From positions 108,883,854 through 108,947,853 of the forward strand of contig JASWHV010000009.1 in the NCBI GenBank assembly GCA_030760725.1: 64,000 nucleotides of DNA, written 5' to 3'. Numbering within the stretch: position 1 is the stretch's first letter; the number at the start of each line of letters is the position of its first letter. Below are positions 41,576 to 53,747 of this stretch, piece by piece. The position numbers and the translations under genes are program-made. The notes under the pieces are model-generated. The model made no database searches, was not told the origin of the DNA, and saw only the letters and a program-made list of their open reading frames with translations. Source of the DNA: Neostapfia colusana (Eukaryota > Streptophyta > Magnoliopsida > Poales > Poaceae).

Positions 41576-44151
41576 GATAGCTGAATTGAGCCATCCCCAA
41601 AATTTCCCCAAATTTCCCCAAAATTTTCAAATTCCCCAAAGGGGAATTTTCCCCACATTTGGGGGAGATTTTTCCCCAATGTAGCCGCAGCCTAGAGGGG
41701 GGAAAACCCCTAGGACTCTTTGGTTGAGTCCCAATTGGACTAGGACTCTTTGGTTGAGTTCCAATTGGACTATGACTCTTCCTTTCTCCCCCTTATGAAT
41801 ACAACCCCCAGCCCCCCCTTGGCCGCAGCCCTCCCCCCCCTCAAGTCGCCGAGTTGGCCCTGCCCCCCCCCCCAACTCGCTGAGTTGGCCACCCACCCCC
41901 CTGCTGGAGTTTGGTTGCCGGTGAGCCCCAACGACGAGCCCCGCCGATGAGCCCCGTCGTCGAGCCCTGTCGTCGAGCCCTGCCGTCGAGACACGCCGAC
42001 GAGCCCCGTCACGCCTCGCCGTCGCCGGAAAAGAAGCCCGATTATCTTCCCTACCATAATTTTCCATAGAAAAATCCCCCGCGTAGGATTACCTACTATC
42101 CTCTCAATACCTGACCGAGGTCGGTCGCAGGATCGTTTGACACGAGGCTCCATGGTACGTCGATTTACTAGTTCCCATAATACTAGCATCCTTCCGGTAC
42201 AAAATCAAATACTTGTTCAAGGGGCCGACTACGACACGGTCCTCAATCGACACGAGCAAGCCTATGCATATGGCACCCATGTACCCCTGCCCTCCAGTTT
42301 CGCTCGGTCTCAAATTTCATTACAAGATGATTTATCCACATAAACCCTCATGTGGACGCCATACCCCATGAGTATTCCCCACTTACTCATTGCTAGTGGT
42401 AGAACATGGTGATTAGCATAGCATGGGTAGGTTCTAAATCCCATTCAGACCTAAGGCTTTATGGTCATGCAAGTGGGTTTCATCCAACACCTAAACGTAA
42501 TGCACATAAAACAAATAAAACACCCGAACATATAAGATTATATATCATAGTACTCAATTTAAGGATTATGAGCAAAACTGGGGTTGTCTTGCTCTATGTT
42601 AGTGCTTAAGTTAAGATTCAGCTGAGCTTCCTCCTCCTCCTCCTCTTGTTGTACCTCCTCGAGCTCCTCGGTCCCTATTTTATGCCATGTATGCAAAAAG
42701 AAAATTAATCACTAATATAATCGTATAGGTGTGTAAGGTGCAATTGTGATTAAAATGAACCTAAGCATCAATTTAGTGTGACTCAAGGTCGTTTAGCAAC
42801 ATGAGGATCAAATATAGCAGCTGTGGTAGTAAGGTTTAAGAAATAACATATTAAACATGCATATAGTTCTCACTTTAGTGTTGATGTGCCATTATGCAAA
42901 TCCTAGAATTAAAACAATTTTACATGGGCAATGGAGCTGAAATTTTTATGGCAAGCTTCTGGGGTTATGACAATGGATCTGGCAAACTTTGAGGTCAAAC
43001 CACCTAAGTTTGTGCCCACAGTAAAAATAGTAGACAGATATGCCTTATTTTGCCACTGTTGTAATTAGCACAGATCTGAAAGAGAAATGAAGCTGAAAGT
43101 TTTATGGTAGTCTAAAATATATAGGTGGAGTAGGCTGGTAAAATTTGGGCTCAATCAAAGCAGCAGAGGGCCCACAATTGAGATAATGTTGTTTAGAGAA
43201 ATTTAATCACCCAGAAAATATTATTGGTTTTCATGATAGGACAAGATCACAGCTTTATAGAGGAGGATTTTATAAACTCAATGAAATATTTTTTGGAGTT
43301 TCCTACAATTCTTTATGAATTTTTGAAGTGGGGGAGTTTTCTGAAATTTTCTGGGCTGAAAGTGAATGGGAAAAGGGGTGGGCGGTTGACTGGTGGAGCC
43401 CAGGGCCATTTCCTCTTCCTCCAGCCAGGGAACCCACAGAGGACCATGGGATCTCGCCGGAGGCCTCGCCGGAGCGGCGCCCAACAGCGGGGACAGGCTG
43501 AGCGGAGCAGTGGCACCCAGGGCACCTCGATGGCAGGTAGCAGCAGTGCCGGGGCGAGCTGTAGCACGCCGGCGATGAGCCCGCCATGGCGCCAAACTTC
43601 GGAGCGGTGTACACTCGTTCCTTGGTGAGAGAGATGGGAGAAATGGCATGGAGAGCTTAACCCCGTGGAAAGGAAGGCCGGCGTGTATCCAGTTGGCAAG
43701 GAAATGACCGGAAAAGTGGAGGCTGACATTGGGATGGGCACAGTTACCGAGTGGCAGCAATGAAACTTCAAAAATGCATGGCCCGTGGTGCTGGAAATGG
43801 GGTAGAGAAGGATTAGAATCAAGCACATACAAGTGAGGAAGAAACCCGTGAAAGAAATTTTATTTTTGCTCACCGTAGACAACGAATTTGGGCGGCAAGC
43901 ACGTGGTGGTCCGGCACCGGCTTTGAACAAGAAGCTGAGAAATTCTGTTGATCTGTGGGCTGGTGGGGCGATATAACTGCTAGGGAGATGGAGGGCGAGT
44001 GCACGCAGACGGTGGCGCACTCAGATTTTCCCGGCAAGCTGCGATGGCTCGGCGTGACGGTGGGGAAGGGAGCTCGAACTCGCTGGCAATTGGAGAAAAT
44101 GGCTGCTGTGCCGTGGAGAAGAAAATGGCAGCAAAGGGGCGAGGGGTAAGA

Positions 44152-44154
44152 GAG

Positions 44155-44192
<38 letters not shown>

Positions 44193-44210
44193 AGAGGGAG
44201 AGAGAGAGAG
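44152..44210 (+). repeat. GA microsatellite
   Basis: Nearly pure (GA)n with two GGGA interruptions. Confidence 0.95.
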
Positions 44211-44614
44211 CAGTGGAGAGCCTTAACGCCGTTGCTACCCGGTTGCAGCTTGCACCCCATCGCCATAGCGGACATGCACCAGCCGCAGCCCCGAGAAGGC
44301 AGAAAACAGAGGAAGAAGAAGCCATTGACAGCCGGGGACCACTGTCCCTTTTTATTTTTTGCGAAATTCAAATCTGCAGCCCTCTTGTAAATTCAAAAAC
44401 AATTGCTTAGAAGCCTCCTAAAATGGAAAAAAATTGCAGAGATGTTCTACCCAATATATTCTAAATTTTGATGAACAAGGATTTGAATTTTTCTATAGGG
44501 AATTTTAAACTGTGATTTTTTAAACAAGGGTTTTTAACTCGTAATTTACAGAAATTTTTATTGTAGTCACTGTAAAATATCTTTTTGCATTCTTTTAAAA
44601 TTGGGATTGTAACA

Positions 44615-44946
44615 ATACGGATGTAGATTTTGTTTTTCACAGACAGGTGATCACCATGTACTCAAAATAGTCCAGAATTTAATTTTAGACCAGCCCATCA
44701 TCAGTCACCATAGGCTACCGCGCGTCCGAGTGTCTAACTCGCACTTTAGACTCACCCCCGTTCACTTGTAACCCTAACACTGTAATAGGCCTGCTGGTCA
44801 AGTATAACGTTTGTCTCAAATTTGAACATGTTACAGTAGTGGCGAACAAAGAGCTCAATGCAATTAGTGTAAAAAACTTCTAGTTGCTGCTAGAGATAAA
44901 AGGAATATAACCGGGACATATGTTCTAGAATATTTGATCTCCAATC
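44615..44946. other. unassigned stretch before the copia LTR
   Basis: No coding or terminal-repeat signal is certain. It may still belong to the LTR on the left if that LTR really ends at 44835. Confidence 0.4.
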
Positions 44947-45069
44947 TGTTAGGAGTTTGTTTTGTAATTCTATCTAGATTTGCCATGTACGAAATCATTT
45001 TTGATCTATAAATATGCGGCCCGAGCTCAAAGGGTTATACGCTTTCCCAAATTACCTCAAACTTCAACA
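44947..45069 (+). repeat. 5' LTR of the short-LTR copia element
   Basis: Begins TGTTAGGAGTTTG and ends CTCAAACTTCAACA, 123 bp. It is followed at once by the primer site. Confidence 0.85.
45007..45014 (+). promoter_or_regulatory. TATA box of the copia LTR
   Basis: TATAAATA, about 55 bp before the LTR end. Confidence 0.6.
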
Positions 45070-45082
45070 TAGTATCAGAGCC
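45070..45082 (+). other. primer binding site of the short-LTR copia
   Basis: TAGTATCAGAGCC, one mismatch to the tRNA-iMet complement TGGTATCAGAGCC. Confidence 0.85.
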
Positions 45083-45132
45083 GGTCTTCCATAGCACGTC
45101 GTCTAGATCATGGTTTGCAGCTCGCCAGCGAC

Positions 45133-46032
45133 ATGGCATCTTCTTCAAGCTCGCGGACGATGCTTGTGAACACCTCGGTCACAGAGAAGCTAACGAAGGA
45201 GAATTACATCCTATGGAGGGCGTAAGTTCTTCCCCAGAACAGAGGAGCACGTCTTCAAGGCTATCTAGATGGAATGATGACGCAACCAGGTGAGAAGATT
45301 CCTAGCGAAGATAAGAACTAGACGATCGAAAATCCAGCCTACGTCGTGTGGATGTCACAAGATCAACAAATCTTGAGTTATCTCCTGGGAACTCTATCCA
45401 AGCATGTTCTCAGTCAAGTTGCAGCGTTTGACACGTCCAAGGATGTGTGGACTGCTCTTGAAAACATGTATGCCTCGCAGTCTAGATCAAGAATCAATAA
45501 TATCAGAATCAAGCTGGCAAACACCTCCAAGGGTAACAAATCTGTTACCACGTATTTTTCTGAAGTAATAGGTTATGCAGATGAGCTTGCTGTGGCTGGG
45601 AAACTGCTAGCGGAAGATGAGATAATAGCCTATATTCTTGCTGGCCTTGATCAAGAGTATAATCCTCTTGTTTCAGCAATAGATGCCTCCAAAAGTGTGA
45701 CCACCCTAAGAGATCTCTATGGTCATATGGCAAACTTTGAAACCAGACAAGAAATACTCCAAGGAACAGGTTATTCCGGTGACTTCAAATCGTCGGCAAA
45801 TGTGTCCACACGAGGGTGTGGCAACATGTACCGTGGCAATCAACGTGGGGGTCACGGTGGTCAGAGCAACTTTGCACGAGGAGGACGAAGCAATGGTCTG
45901 TACAGAGGAGGCAATGGTGGCCGACATGGAGGCTATAATCCAAGAGGAAACCGAGGAGATGGCAAACCTACTTGTCAGATCTGTTTCAAGGTAGATCACA
46001 TTGCCTCAAATGGCTGGCACAGGTTTGAATAA
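45133..46032 (+). pseudogene. copia gag (UBN2-type), with stops
   Basis: Begins MASSSSSRTMLVNTSVTEKL with ENYILWRA and an in-frame TAA, then a second stop (TAG) before TIENPAYVVW. From 45346 it is open: QILSYLLGTLSKHVLSQV, FDTSKDVWTALENMYASQS, KSVTTYFSEVIGYADELAVA, AGLDQEYNPLVSAID. A glycine/arginine-rich stretch precedes a zinc knuckle, CQICFKVDHIASNG, in which the fourth ligand cysteine is glycine. The frame ends at 46030-46032. All three segments are in one frame, so two substitutions disabled it. Confidence 0.9.
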
Positions 46033-46083
46033 GAGTATGAACCAGAAGAGAGACCTTCTGGCTTGGCCACAAACTCGTAATAC

Positions 46084-47431
46084 AGAGTCGACACGAATTG
46101 GTACATGGATAGTGGAGCCACAGATCACATCACAAGTTAACTAGATAAAATGTCTGGCAACGAGAAGTATCGCGGACACGATCAAGTTCATAACGCAATC
46201 GGTCCAGGTATGGGTATAGATCATGTTGGTCATTCTGTTCTTCGCACCCCACAGAAAAATCAAACTTGATAATATTCTACATGTCCCTAGCACATCAAAA
46301 AACCATGTTTCAGTTCATCGTTTGTCTCTCGATAACAATGTCTTTAAAGAATTTCACCCGTGGTTCTTCTTGATGAAGGATCGGGACACGAGGAAGGTTC
46401 TTTTTTCGGGAAAATGTAGAAACGGACTCTACCCCTTCATACCTCAAGATGGTGAAATAAACAAGAGGGCCTTCAGTGTCCACAAGGTTCCTCTTCTAAG
46501 GTGGCACACTCGTCTAGGGCATCCTTCATCTACCATTGTCCAGAAAATACTCAGTAATAATAAAATCTTCCCTTTAGACAGATCCGGTGTGGAGCTAGTG
46601 TGTGACTCATGCCAAAAAGGCAAAAGTCATCAACTCTCCTACCCTATATCTAGCAGCATGTCTAAATTTCCTCTTGAGCTTGTGTTTTCTGATGTTTGGG
46701 GACGTGCCCCAACATCAGTTGGTCATTTTGAATACTATATAAGCTTCATTGATGATTTTAGTAGGTACACTTGGATTTATTTAATCAAAAGAAAATCTGA
46801 TGTTCTTGAGGTACTACAAAATTTTCAAGCTCTTGTTGAAAGGAAATTCGGACGCAAAATCCTCAGTCCTCAGCCTACAATCTGACTGGGGACGGGAGTA
46901 TGAAAAACTTAATTCACTTCTTCGGAAGAATGGAATTGCACACCTTGTTTCCTGTCCACACGCACATCAACAGAAAATGGCTCAGCTGAGTGGAAACATC
47001 GCCACATTGTGGAGATGGGTCTCACTCTTTTAGCAAATGCAGGGATGCCCCTCAAATTTTTGGATGAGGCATTCCTCACTGCAACCTATCTCATCAACAT
47101 TCTTCCGAGCAAGGTTCTGAACTATGATACTCCTCTAGAGCGTCTATTTGGTACAAAACCACCCTACTCATCTCTCCGTGTATTCGGATGTGCGTGCTGG
47201 CCAAACCTTCGTCCCTACACTGGAGCCAAACTTGCCTTTCGGTCTACACAGTGTGCCTTCTTAGGATATAGCTCCCAACATAAAGGTGTGAAGTGTCTTG
47301 ATATCAAAACTGGACGAGTCGTCTTTGATGAAACCATTTTTCTGTTCAAAAGTCTCCATGAGAATGCTGAAGCCTTACTTCGAAAAGAAATTCTTTTACT
47401 ACCTGAAAAAAATGAGATCCACACTATTTGA
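46084..47431 (+). pseudogene. copia protease and integrase
   Basis: Protease: WYMDSGATDHITS with the catalytic DSG intact, followed by a stop. From 46223 the GAG-pre-integrase domain shows LLRWHTRLGHPSSTIVQKIL and CDSCQKGKSHQLSYP. The integrase core has LVFSDVWGRAPTS (Asp), IDDFSRYTWIYLIKRKSD, then a frame change at about 46860, LQSDWGREYEKLN (Asp) and HQQKMAQLSG where the usual NG..ERKHR Glu segment is degraded. A second frame change leads to MPLKFLDEAFLTATYLINIL and LRVFGCACWPNLRPYTGAK. Past 47431 only linker sequence with scattered homology remains, to 48015. Confidence 0.9.
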
Positions 47432-48015
47432 TCATGGGGGCGAATTACATCCTGATCAAATGATTACTAACCCGCCTGGTACTTCATTTTCTAATGACCT
47501 CGTGTCTGAGAATTATAATGCAGGAACAACGAAAGAAATTGCAGGACAAAACACTGAAAATCTTGCTCAAAATAATACATGGAATAACGATCTCCCAGTC
47601 GTGGAACACGAGGATGATCCGCCTGACACACCTGACGTGCAGAGCGAGCGATCCCAGGAAGATACGGTCTGCATCCCGCATCAGCTGGCAGTGGACAGGG
47701 CGCTGATTTCCATGAACCTGCCACTCCCACGCTGAGCGGTCTGAACAACAACAGCAACCGAACCACAGGCCAGCGCTGATTCCCTGACACGCATCATATA
47801 AGTTCAATCAATTGCAAGATGCCACGTCGCCTAGTACTGATCACAGCGCAGGATCTTCTGTGGATCAACCAGTCCGACCTACTACACATCTTCAAAGAGG
47901 TATTAGCAATCCAAAATAATTATTTCCTAGTATAATTCGGTATGGTTGTCTCACTTCCACAGGCGAACCGCAAAACACAAGAGAAGCACTTGAAGATAAA
48001 GATTGGAAGCGTGCC

Positions 48016-48260
48016 ATGGAGCAAGAATACTCTGCCTTGATGAGAAACAAGACTTGGAGATTGGTTCCACCGAGCAAAGGCAAGAATGTGATAGACTGCA
48101 AATGTGTCTATAAAATTAAAAGAAAAGCTGATGGCACAATTGATAGATACAAAGATAGACTAGTGGCTAAAGGTTCTAAAAAGCGATATAGAATTGATTA
48201 CGAGGACACGTTTAGTCCAGTGGTGAAAGCTGCAACTATATGAGCAGTTCTCTCTATTGC
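48016..48260 (+). pseudogene. copia reverse transcriptase, N-terminal end only
   Basis: Reads MEQEYSALMRNKTWRLVPPS, CVYKIKRKADGTIDRYKDRL, VAKGSKKRYRIDYEDTFSPV and VVKAAT, then a TGA and AVLSIA before the CACTA terminus. This is the fingers region; both catalytic motifs, including YVDD, would lie downstream and are missing. No continuation is seen at the other side of the CACTA element. Confidence 0.9.
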
Positions 48261-48287
48261 CACTACTACAAAAACCATTATCACAAG
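48261..48287 (+). repeat. terminal repeat of the third CACTA element, left
   Basis: CACTACTACAAAAACCATTA then TCACAAG. Its inverted partner at 53721-53747 matches in the TGTGATAAT core and in GTAG near the end but has lost the exact CACTA pentamer. Confidence 0.6.
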
Positions 48288-48817
48288 CGCCTCATTTTCC
48301 AGACCCAGACGGTCTGTAAAAAAATGTGTATGTGATGTCGAATGAATTAATAGCCGTCTGTGATGAATGAACATCACAGACGACTCGCAACGGGAAACCA
48401 CCTGTGTAAACATATCAATTTTCACAGCCAGACCGTGGAGTAGGAGCCACCTATAATATTGGCCATTAATACATGCGGCTGAAGCGACCGAGAGTAGGAG
48501 CCGGCCTGCAATATTAGCCGTTAATACTGAGGGGACCGCGCCTTTGAATTCAATTCGAAGCCGCATTAATACAGGCGGCTGAAGCGACTGGGAGTAGGAG
48601 CCGCTTGCAATATTGGCCATTAATACCGAGAGGAATGCGCATTTGACATCAATTCGAAGCCACCAAACGTCGTGGCCCGGTATACATCAACCATATTTAA
48701 CATCAAATAATGAGGCAACAAACAATTCGATAATCGATAACAAACATTCATCATCAAACAAACAATCATTAAAAATTAAATTTTTACAAACGACAAAAGA
48801 AAACAACAGACGATCGC

Positions 48818-49301
48818 CTAATCCTCCGGTGGTGGAGGAACCTCACACTTGCCAGCGACCGCCTCCACTAACTTCCTCCTGCCTTCCACTCCAAGCACCT
48901 CACCGACCGTCTCCCGCATCGCGTCAAGACGACGGGCCAATGCGCTTAACCGAAGAGGTAGTGGGCTATGGTGTACCAAGACCCAGAAGCTCCATGGCAA
49001 CAGATGTACTGTGAAATACATCCTTCGCCATTTGTCAGCGCAAATGTGATAGGTCATCGTCTGCCTATGCCCTGAGGACAACCAAACTCTGCTCTAGGAA
49101 AGCGACTTTCCTAAGCAGGTGCACTCTCTCTTCCGCCCAGGAAGGCGACGGAGGAGCGGTTAGAGTCGAGGACGGAGGCACGGTTGGAGCCAGGGACAGA
49201 GGTGCGATTGGAGCCGGGGACGTGAGGCACGACGAGTGGAGAGCATGGTCGGGAGCGCTTTGTCGGTGGTGCCATTTGAGACTCGGGCTACGGTGCGGCA
49301 A
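48818..49301 (-). pseudogene. second ORF of the third CACTA element, unrecognised
   Basis: Two overlapping minus-strand frames, 49301-49065 and 49081-48818, carry protein-like text: SWAEERVHLLRKVAFLEQSL and later LSALARRLDAMRETVGEVLG with GVEGRRKLVEAVAGK and an end PPPED. A possible start, MAPPTKRSRPCSPL, lies in another frame at 49274. The heptad-like spacing in the last part may be a short coiled coil. Position, after TNP2, fits the accessory protein of CACTA elements. I cannot assign a family. Confidence 0.4.
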
Positions 49302-49996
49302 GGAAGATGAAGACTAGAGGGAAGAGGAAGACTGTGATGGTGGTGCAGACTGCAGAGAAGGGGAAGGTGCAAGTTATAATGGTGTGGAGAAGGAGAGGTC
49401 GGATCGCTTCGAGTTCTGTGCGTGAATGGCAACGACCGCATAATACAGGCGGACCGTGGAGTAGGAGCCGCTTGCAATATTGGCTATTAATACAGGCGAC
49501 TGAAGTGACCGGGCGTGTGCGCCTTACCTTTTTGGTTACCGCACGCGCGTGAGGGGAACGCGTGCAGTACATGCATCCTTAGAGTTACACGGGCGGATAA
49601 TCTTACGTTACAAACCGTCTATGATAAACATTCTTCATAGACGGATAGTCATAGGTAAAGAACCGACTGCGATTATGGAGTTATCACAGGCGGATACTCT
49701 TTACGTTACAAACCTCCTGTGATAAACAGAGGAAAATTATATATGCACACGAATAGAGGAAAAACAGAGCTCACACGTACACATAGAGATGAAACAACAC
49801 TCAGCCGACCATGGCTTCAAGCGTAGTGTATTTCACTGTTGAAGCCTACGGCCAACTCAAAGCCAATATTTCACTGTATGAATTTTGTTAATTTTTTTAA
49901 AGCATTCCAACATGTCAAAATTCAAATAGTAAAAGATAAAAAATTTGTCAAATTAAAGTATTAAAGCTTCATTATAATATTATAAATATACAAAAT

Positions 49997-52900
49997 TTAT
50001 GTCATACATTTTTTTCCAGCATTGACATATGGTTTCAAATCCTTTTTAATGCTTCTTTCTACGCACTTCATGTTGTTTGGATTGGTGAAAAGGTACATAT
50101 CTTCATATTGATTATATTTCTCTTCATTATCTCCCACATTCTCAACCCCAACAATATTTTTCTTTCCAGAGAAAACTATGTGCATCTTCTAAGTTCCTGG
50201 ATCCTGTACATAAAAAACTTATGCAACACGATCGGCGATAACCCACGGGTCATCTTTATAACCCACTTTGTTCATGTCTACCAGTGTCAGACCGTAGTTG
50301 TCCGCTTTCACACCATCAGGATGTTTGACCCATTAGCACTTAAACACGGTCATTTGCATTCTTTCGCCATAATCTAGTTCCCATATTTCCTCTATGAACC
50401 CGAAGTATGTGGTCTTATTCCCTTGTGGATCATAAGCCTCTATACGAACACCACTATTTTGTGCAACACTCTTACCGTCTTTTTCCTTAGTGTAAAATGT
50501 GTAACCATTGATGTCATATGCTTGCCATGATGTCACCAAAGCAGATGGGCCAGAAGCTAACTTCTTCATTGTTGCCTCTTCATAAGAGTCTTCCTATGAT
50601 ATATTTCTGTCCATTAACCATTCAGTGAAACATCTTCTGTGCTCTTTCATGATCCAGTCCTCTGTGCGGCCTTAGTTTTTTTTTTTGCGAAGCTCAATTC
50701 CGTGTTCCTCGATGTACGACTCGGCTATTGCAAGCTGTTGTAGTACACCAAAATATGCACAATGTACTAATTTGTAATTCGGAACGATAAAAGTTTTCTT
50801 ACCCACTTTGCCTCTCTCATATAGTCTACCCTCTTGTACTGGTATATGCACACATATAGGCTTTCCATCTTTGATGTAATCAGCGTAACCCTCAATCACT
50901 TCTTCAGTAGTGTATCCTTCCATAATTGAACCCTTTGGGTGAGCATGGTTATGTACATAACCCTTAATTACTCCTAAATATCTCTCCAACAGAAACATAT
51001 GGTAAATATAGTGGCCCCAATGCTTTTATCTGATCAACAAGATGTATGATTAGGTGTACTTGCATATCGAAAAAGGATGGTATGAAACACATCACAAGCT
51101 TGCACATAGTCTCAACGATGTACGTTTTCAAATAGTCTAAGTCTTCCTAGGCTATCACCTTTTGTGATACTGCATTGAAGAAGTAACACATACGTGTGAT
51201 GACAACTTTTAAATGCTCAGGTTTGATGACCCTTATTGCAATGGCAAGGAACACTGCCATCATCATGTGACAGTCATGAGAATTATAGCCGGATAAAGAC
51301 AAGTCTTTCATCGAGACTAGTTTGCGGATATTGGATGAGAAATTCGTGGGCACTCTGATCCCACGGAAGCATTCGCAAATTGCCTTGTTCTCCGGTAGTG
51401 TCAAGTTGTAGCTGGCTGGGGGAAGGTAATGCTTCCTGTTGGCCTTTTCTACCGGGTGAAGCTCTGATCTCATATCAAGATTTACTGGGTCCATACGTGA
51501 TTTTAATCCATCCTTTGTTTTCCTCAGCATGTCCAGCAAGGTTCCAATGATGTTGTCAAATATATTCTTTGTAACGTGCATCAAATTAATACTATGGCAA
51601 ATTTCCAGGTTCTTCTATTACGGAAGATACTTGAAAAAATTGATTGTCTCTTGAAAGCCGTGTCAGTTGTATCACCCGAAGATGTAGTTTTATTTCTCTT
51701 TGTTCCTTTATATTTTTTGCCTTTACTGAAAGCAACCTGAATGTTCTTGACAATTCCAAGCATGTGTTTTGCATTGTAAGGTTTTGGTGCAGTATCTTTT
51801 TCGATTTTGTTATCAAATTGTTGTTTCATCTTCCTGTACTTGTGTGTATCTGTCAAGAACCGCCGATGTCTCATGTACACCGTCTTTCTGGATGAAGTGA
51901 GGTACAAAAATCCAGTTCCATCCACGTACCTTACACAACCTTTCTTCCCTTTCATTTGTCCCGATAACGTAAACAGTCCGGGATAATCATGCATGGTAAT
52001 GAATATCATTGCTCTTAGCATGAAATACTCCCGTACCCCTTCATTCCACAGTTTCGCCATATCTTTCATTAGAGCTTCCAAGAGCACATCAATTTTGATG
52101 TCGGGTTGTCTCGGAGCCTGTATAAGAATAGATAACAAAATATAGTTCCTTTTGTGACACAACCACGTCGGTAAGTTATACATCGTTAAGACCACGGGCC
52201 ATGTGCTGTGTATGCTCCTTTTTTCACTAAACGGATTCATTCCATCCATAACCAAGGCAAACCTAATATTTTTTATTTCCTTTGCAAACTCTGATACCGA
52301 ATATCAAAAAAATTCCACTGGGTTGCATCACCAGGGTGTCGAATATGTTTTAAATTCTTCCTGTGCTGCTCGGAATGCCAACGCATAAGTTCAGCCTCCC
52401 TAGCGTTTGAGAACAAATGCTTCAAGCGATCAATTACTGGAAGGTACCACATCACCAAGGAAGGAATTTCTCTCTTACTCTTCCCGTCTGCATCGTCAGA
52501 AGTATCGTCATCGTCACCTTCAGGGCCAATAATATTCTTCTTATTCTTCAGGGTCTTATTCATGTTGGTGACATACTGGTGATTGTAGTCCTTCTTGTAT
52601 CTACTGACACCACAAATAGGGCATCTAGTTGCGAGCTCATGCTCTTAGCGATACATAATACAATGGTTCACACAAGCATGTATTTTTGTCACACCTAGTG
52701 ACATCGAGAAAAGAAGTTTCTTTGCTTTATAAGTGTTTCTAAGAAGTTTATTGGGATTTGGATGAATATCTGCCAAAAGATTCAAAAGATCATAGAAACT
52801 TCAATCGGACCATCCGTGTGTCCTTTCAACTTTAGTAGTTCTAGGGCTGCACGCAATGTAGTAAACTCTTTATCACAACCCTTTGATTCATAATATAAGA

Positions 52901-53093
52901 GCTCCGTCGTCGCATTCTGCAATGTCTCCATTTTACTTAAACATTTACTTGCTCCAATAGAAATCAATAGATGTGGTTTGATATGACACAACATCTCCTC
53001 ACAATCAAACTCATCATCATCATCCAGATTGTCACTACCGTAATTGATATGAGCATTTTTGTCATCAGAACCTCTCTCATCATCTTTATCCAC
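49997..53093 (-). pseudogene. TNP2-like CACTA transposase, broken into segments
   Basis: Minus-strand order: 53093-52782 (DDDDEFDCEEMLCHIKPHLL, then LYYESKGCDKEFTTLRAALE); text with CPICGVSRYKKD at about 52620; 52563-52273 (LFSNAREAELMRWHSEQHRK, HIRHPGDATQWNFFD); 52255-51581, the Transposase_21 core (DGMNPFSEKRSIHSTWPVVL, YNLPTWLCHKRNYI, LRAMIFITMHDYPGLFTLSG); 51584-51147 (LPPASYNLTLPENKAICECF, DLSLSGYNSHDCHMMMAVFL); 50998-50672, DUF4218-like (MFLLERYLGVIKGYVHNHAH); 50569-50333, DUF4216-like (DINGYTFYTKEKDGKSVAQN, YFGFIEEIWELDYGE). The domain order is complete for TNP2, but at least five stops or frame changes separate the pieces. Confidence 0.88.
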
Positions 53094-53720
53094 CTCATGT
53101 GTTTCTAACTCACCTTGCTCTGTCCATATTGTGTAGTTTTTTTTTGAAATCCCTTTTCACCAAATGAGATTGGATTACTATAGTATCTATCTAAGCAATC
53201 TTATTTTCACAATCGATCATGGACATAATATGTCATATATCTTTTGCATCTTCGCATGTCTCTTGGACGCTTTAATAACGTTTGCAACATTTTGAATGTA
53301 CATAGGATCAGATCTTGGCATGTTGTGCATCCACGCTCGGCGGTCCATCTCCTATGTCAAACTGTAAAAATAAAAATATGATAGTAACCATTTCCTGAAT
53401 GCAAGTGATGGCTAAAAGTTGAACACAAGGTTCATAAAGCTAGCGTACAGTGATGGCACTTGGAGGCGAGGACGACGACGTGTGCTCGCTTGGAGGAGAG
53501 GGCTAGGACGGCGACGTGGGCTCGGCAGCGAGCAAGAGGACGGAGGCAGCAGCGGCGGCTAGGATGGCAGCAGCGGCGGCGAGGGGCAAATGTATTTTTT
53601 GGCAGCCCGATGGTGTTGATGTGAAATCTCCCGAGTTAGGTATTTGCGGTGCCTGAGCGGTGCTTTATATAGTCGGCCATTATGACAGGCCGGTTTTAAG
53701 GTGGTCCATTAAAAACCACC

Positions 53721-53747
53721 TGTGATAATTGTCTCTTCGTAGGTCTG
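53721..53747 (-). repeat. terminal repeat of the third CACTA element, right, decayed
   Basis: Plus-strand TGTGATAATTGTCTCTTCGT followed by AGGTCTG aligns with the inverse of the left end (TGTGATAATGGTTTTTGTAG). The final bases diverge. Confidence 0.5.

Larger units (their letters stand above)
41322..44614 (-). mobile_element. probable solo LTR related to the Tekay-like LTRs
   Basis: Plus-strand left end TGTAACACCCTCAAATTC and right end ...GGGATTGTAACA give TG/CA termini. The internal block 'cggtcctcaatcgacacgag ... gctcggtctc' at 42238-42310 is shared with the solo LTR at 3014-7056 and occurs reversed in the LTRs at 9480. The GC-rich zone at 43390-44350 lies near the right end, so the LTR is on the minus strand. 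Flanking pentamers (TAACA and ATACG) do not match. An alternative right end is 44835 (...CATGTTACA). Confidence 0.6.
44947..48260 (+). mobile_element. copia retrotransposon with very short LTR, truncated in RT
   Basis: 5' LTR 44947-45069, primer site 45070-45082, gag 45133-46032, protease and integrase to 47431, linker, then the start of RT, cut at 48260 by a CACTA terminus. The 123 bp LTR and the gag type (UBN2-like) suggest the Ale/Retrofit side of copia. The 3' part and 3' LTR are not found to the right of the CACTA element. Stops and frame changes occur in every domain. Confidence 0.85.
48261..53747 (-). mobile_element. CACTA transposon with decayed TNP2 transposase
   Basis: The left end is CACTACTACAAAAACCATTA at 48261. 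On the minus strand a related but decayed end is found at 53747-53721 (shared TTATCACA core). Coding order on the minus strand is TNP2 at 53093-49997, then a second ORF at 49301-48818. Subterminal repeats 'aggcggctgaagcgac...gtaggagccg' (48470-48620, 49445-49510) and 'ggcggataatctt/ctctttacgttacaaac' (49585-49740) lie near the left end. It inserted into the copia RT gene. The 3 bp duplication cannot be confirmed: TGC lies at 48258-48260, with CTC on the right. Confidence 0.75.

Noticed and set aside
41306..41679. Three overlapping minus-strand frames rich in F, S, P
   Set aside because: They are produced by the 20 bp minisatellite in the inverted LTR.
43224..44371. Several long frames on both strands
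   Set aside because: They lie in the GC-rich part of the inverted LTR and around a GA microsatellite; none shows a domain or agrees with related LTRs.
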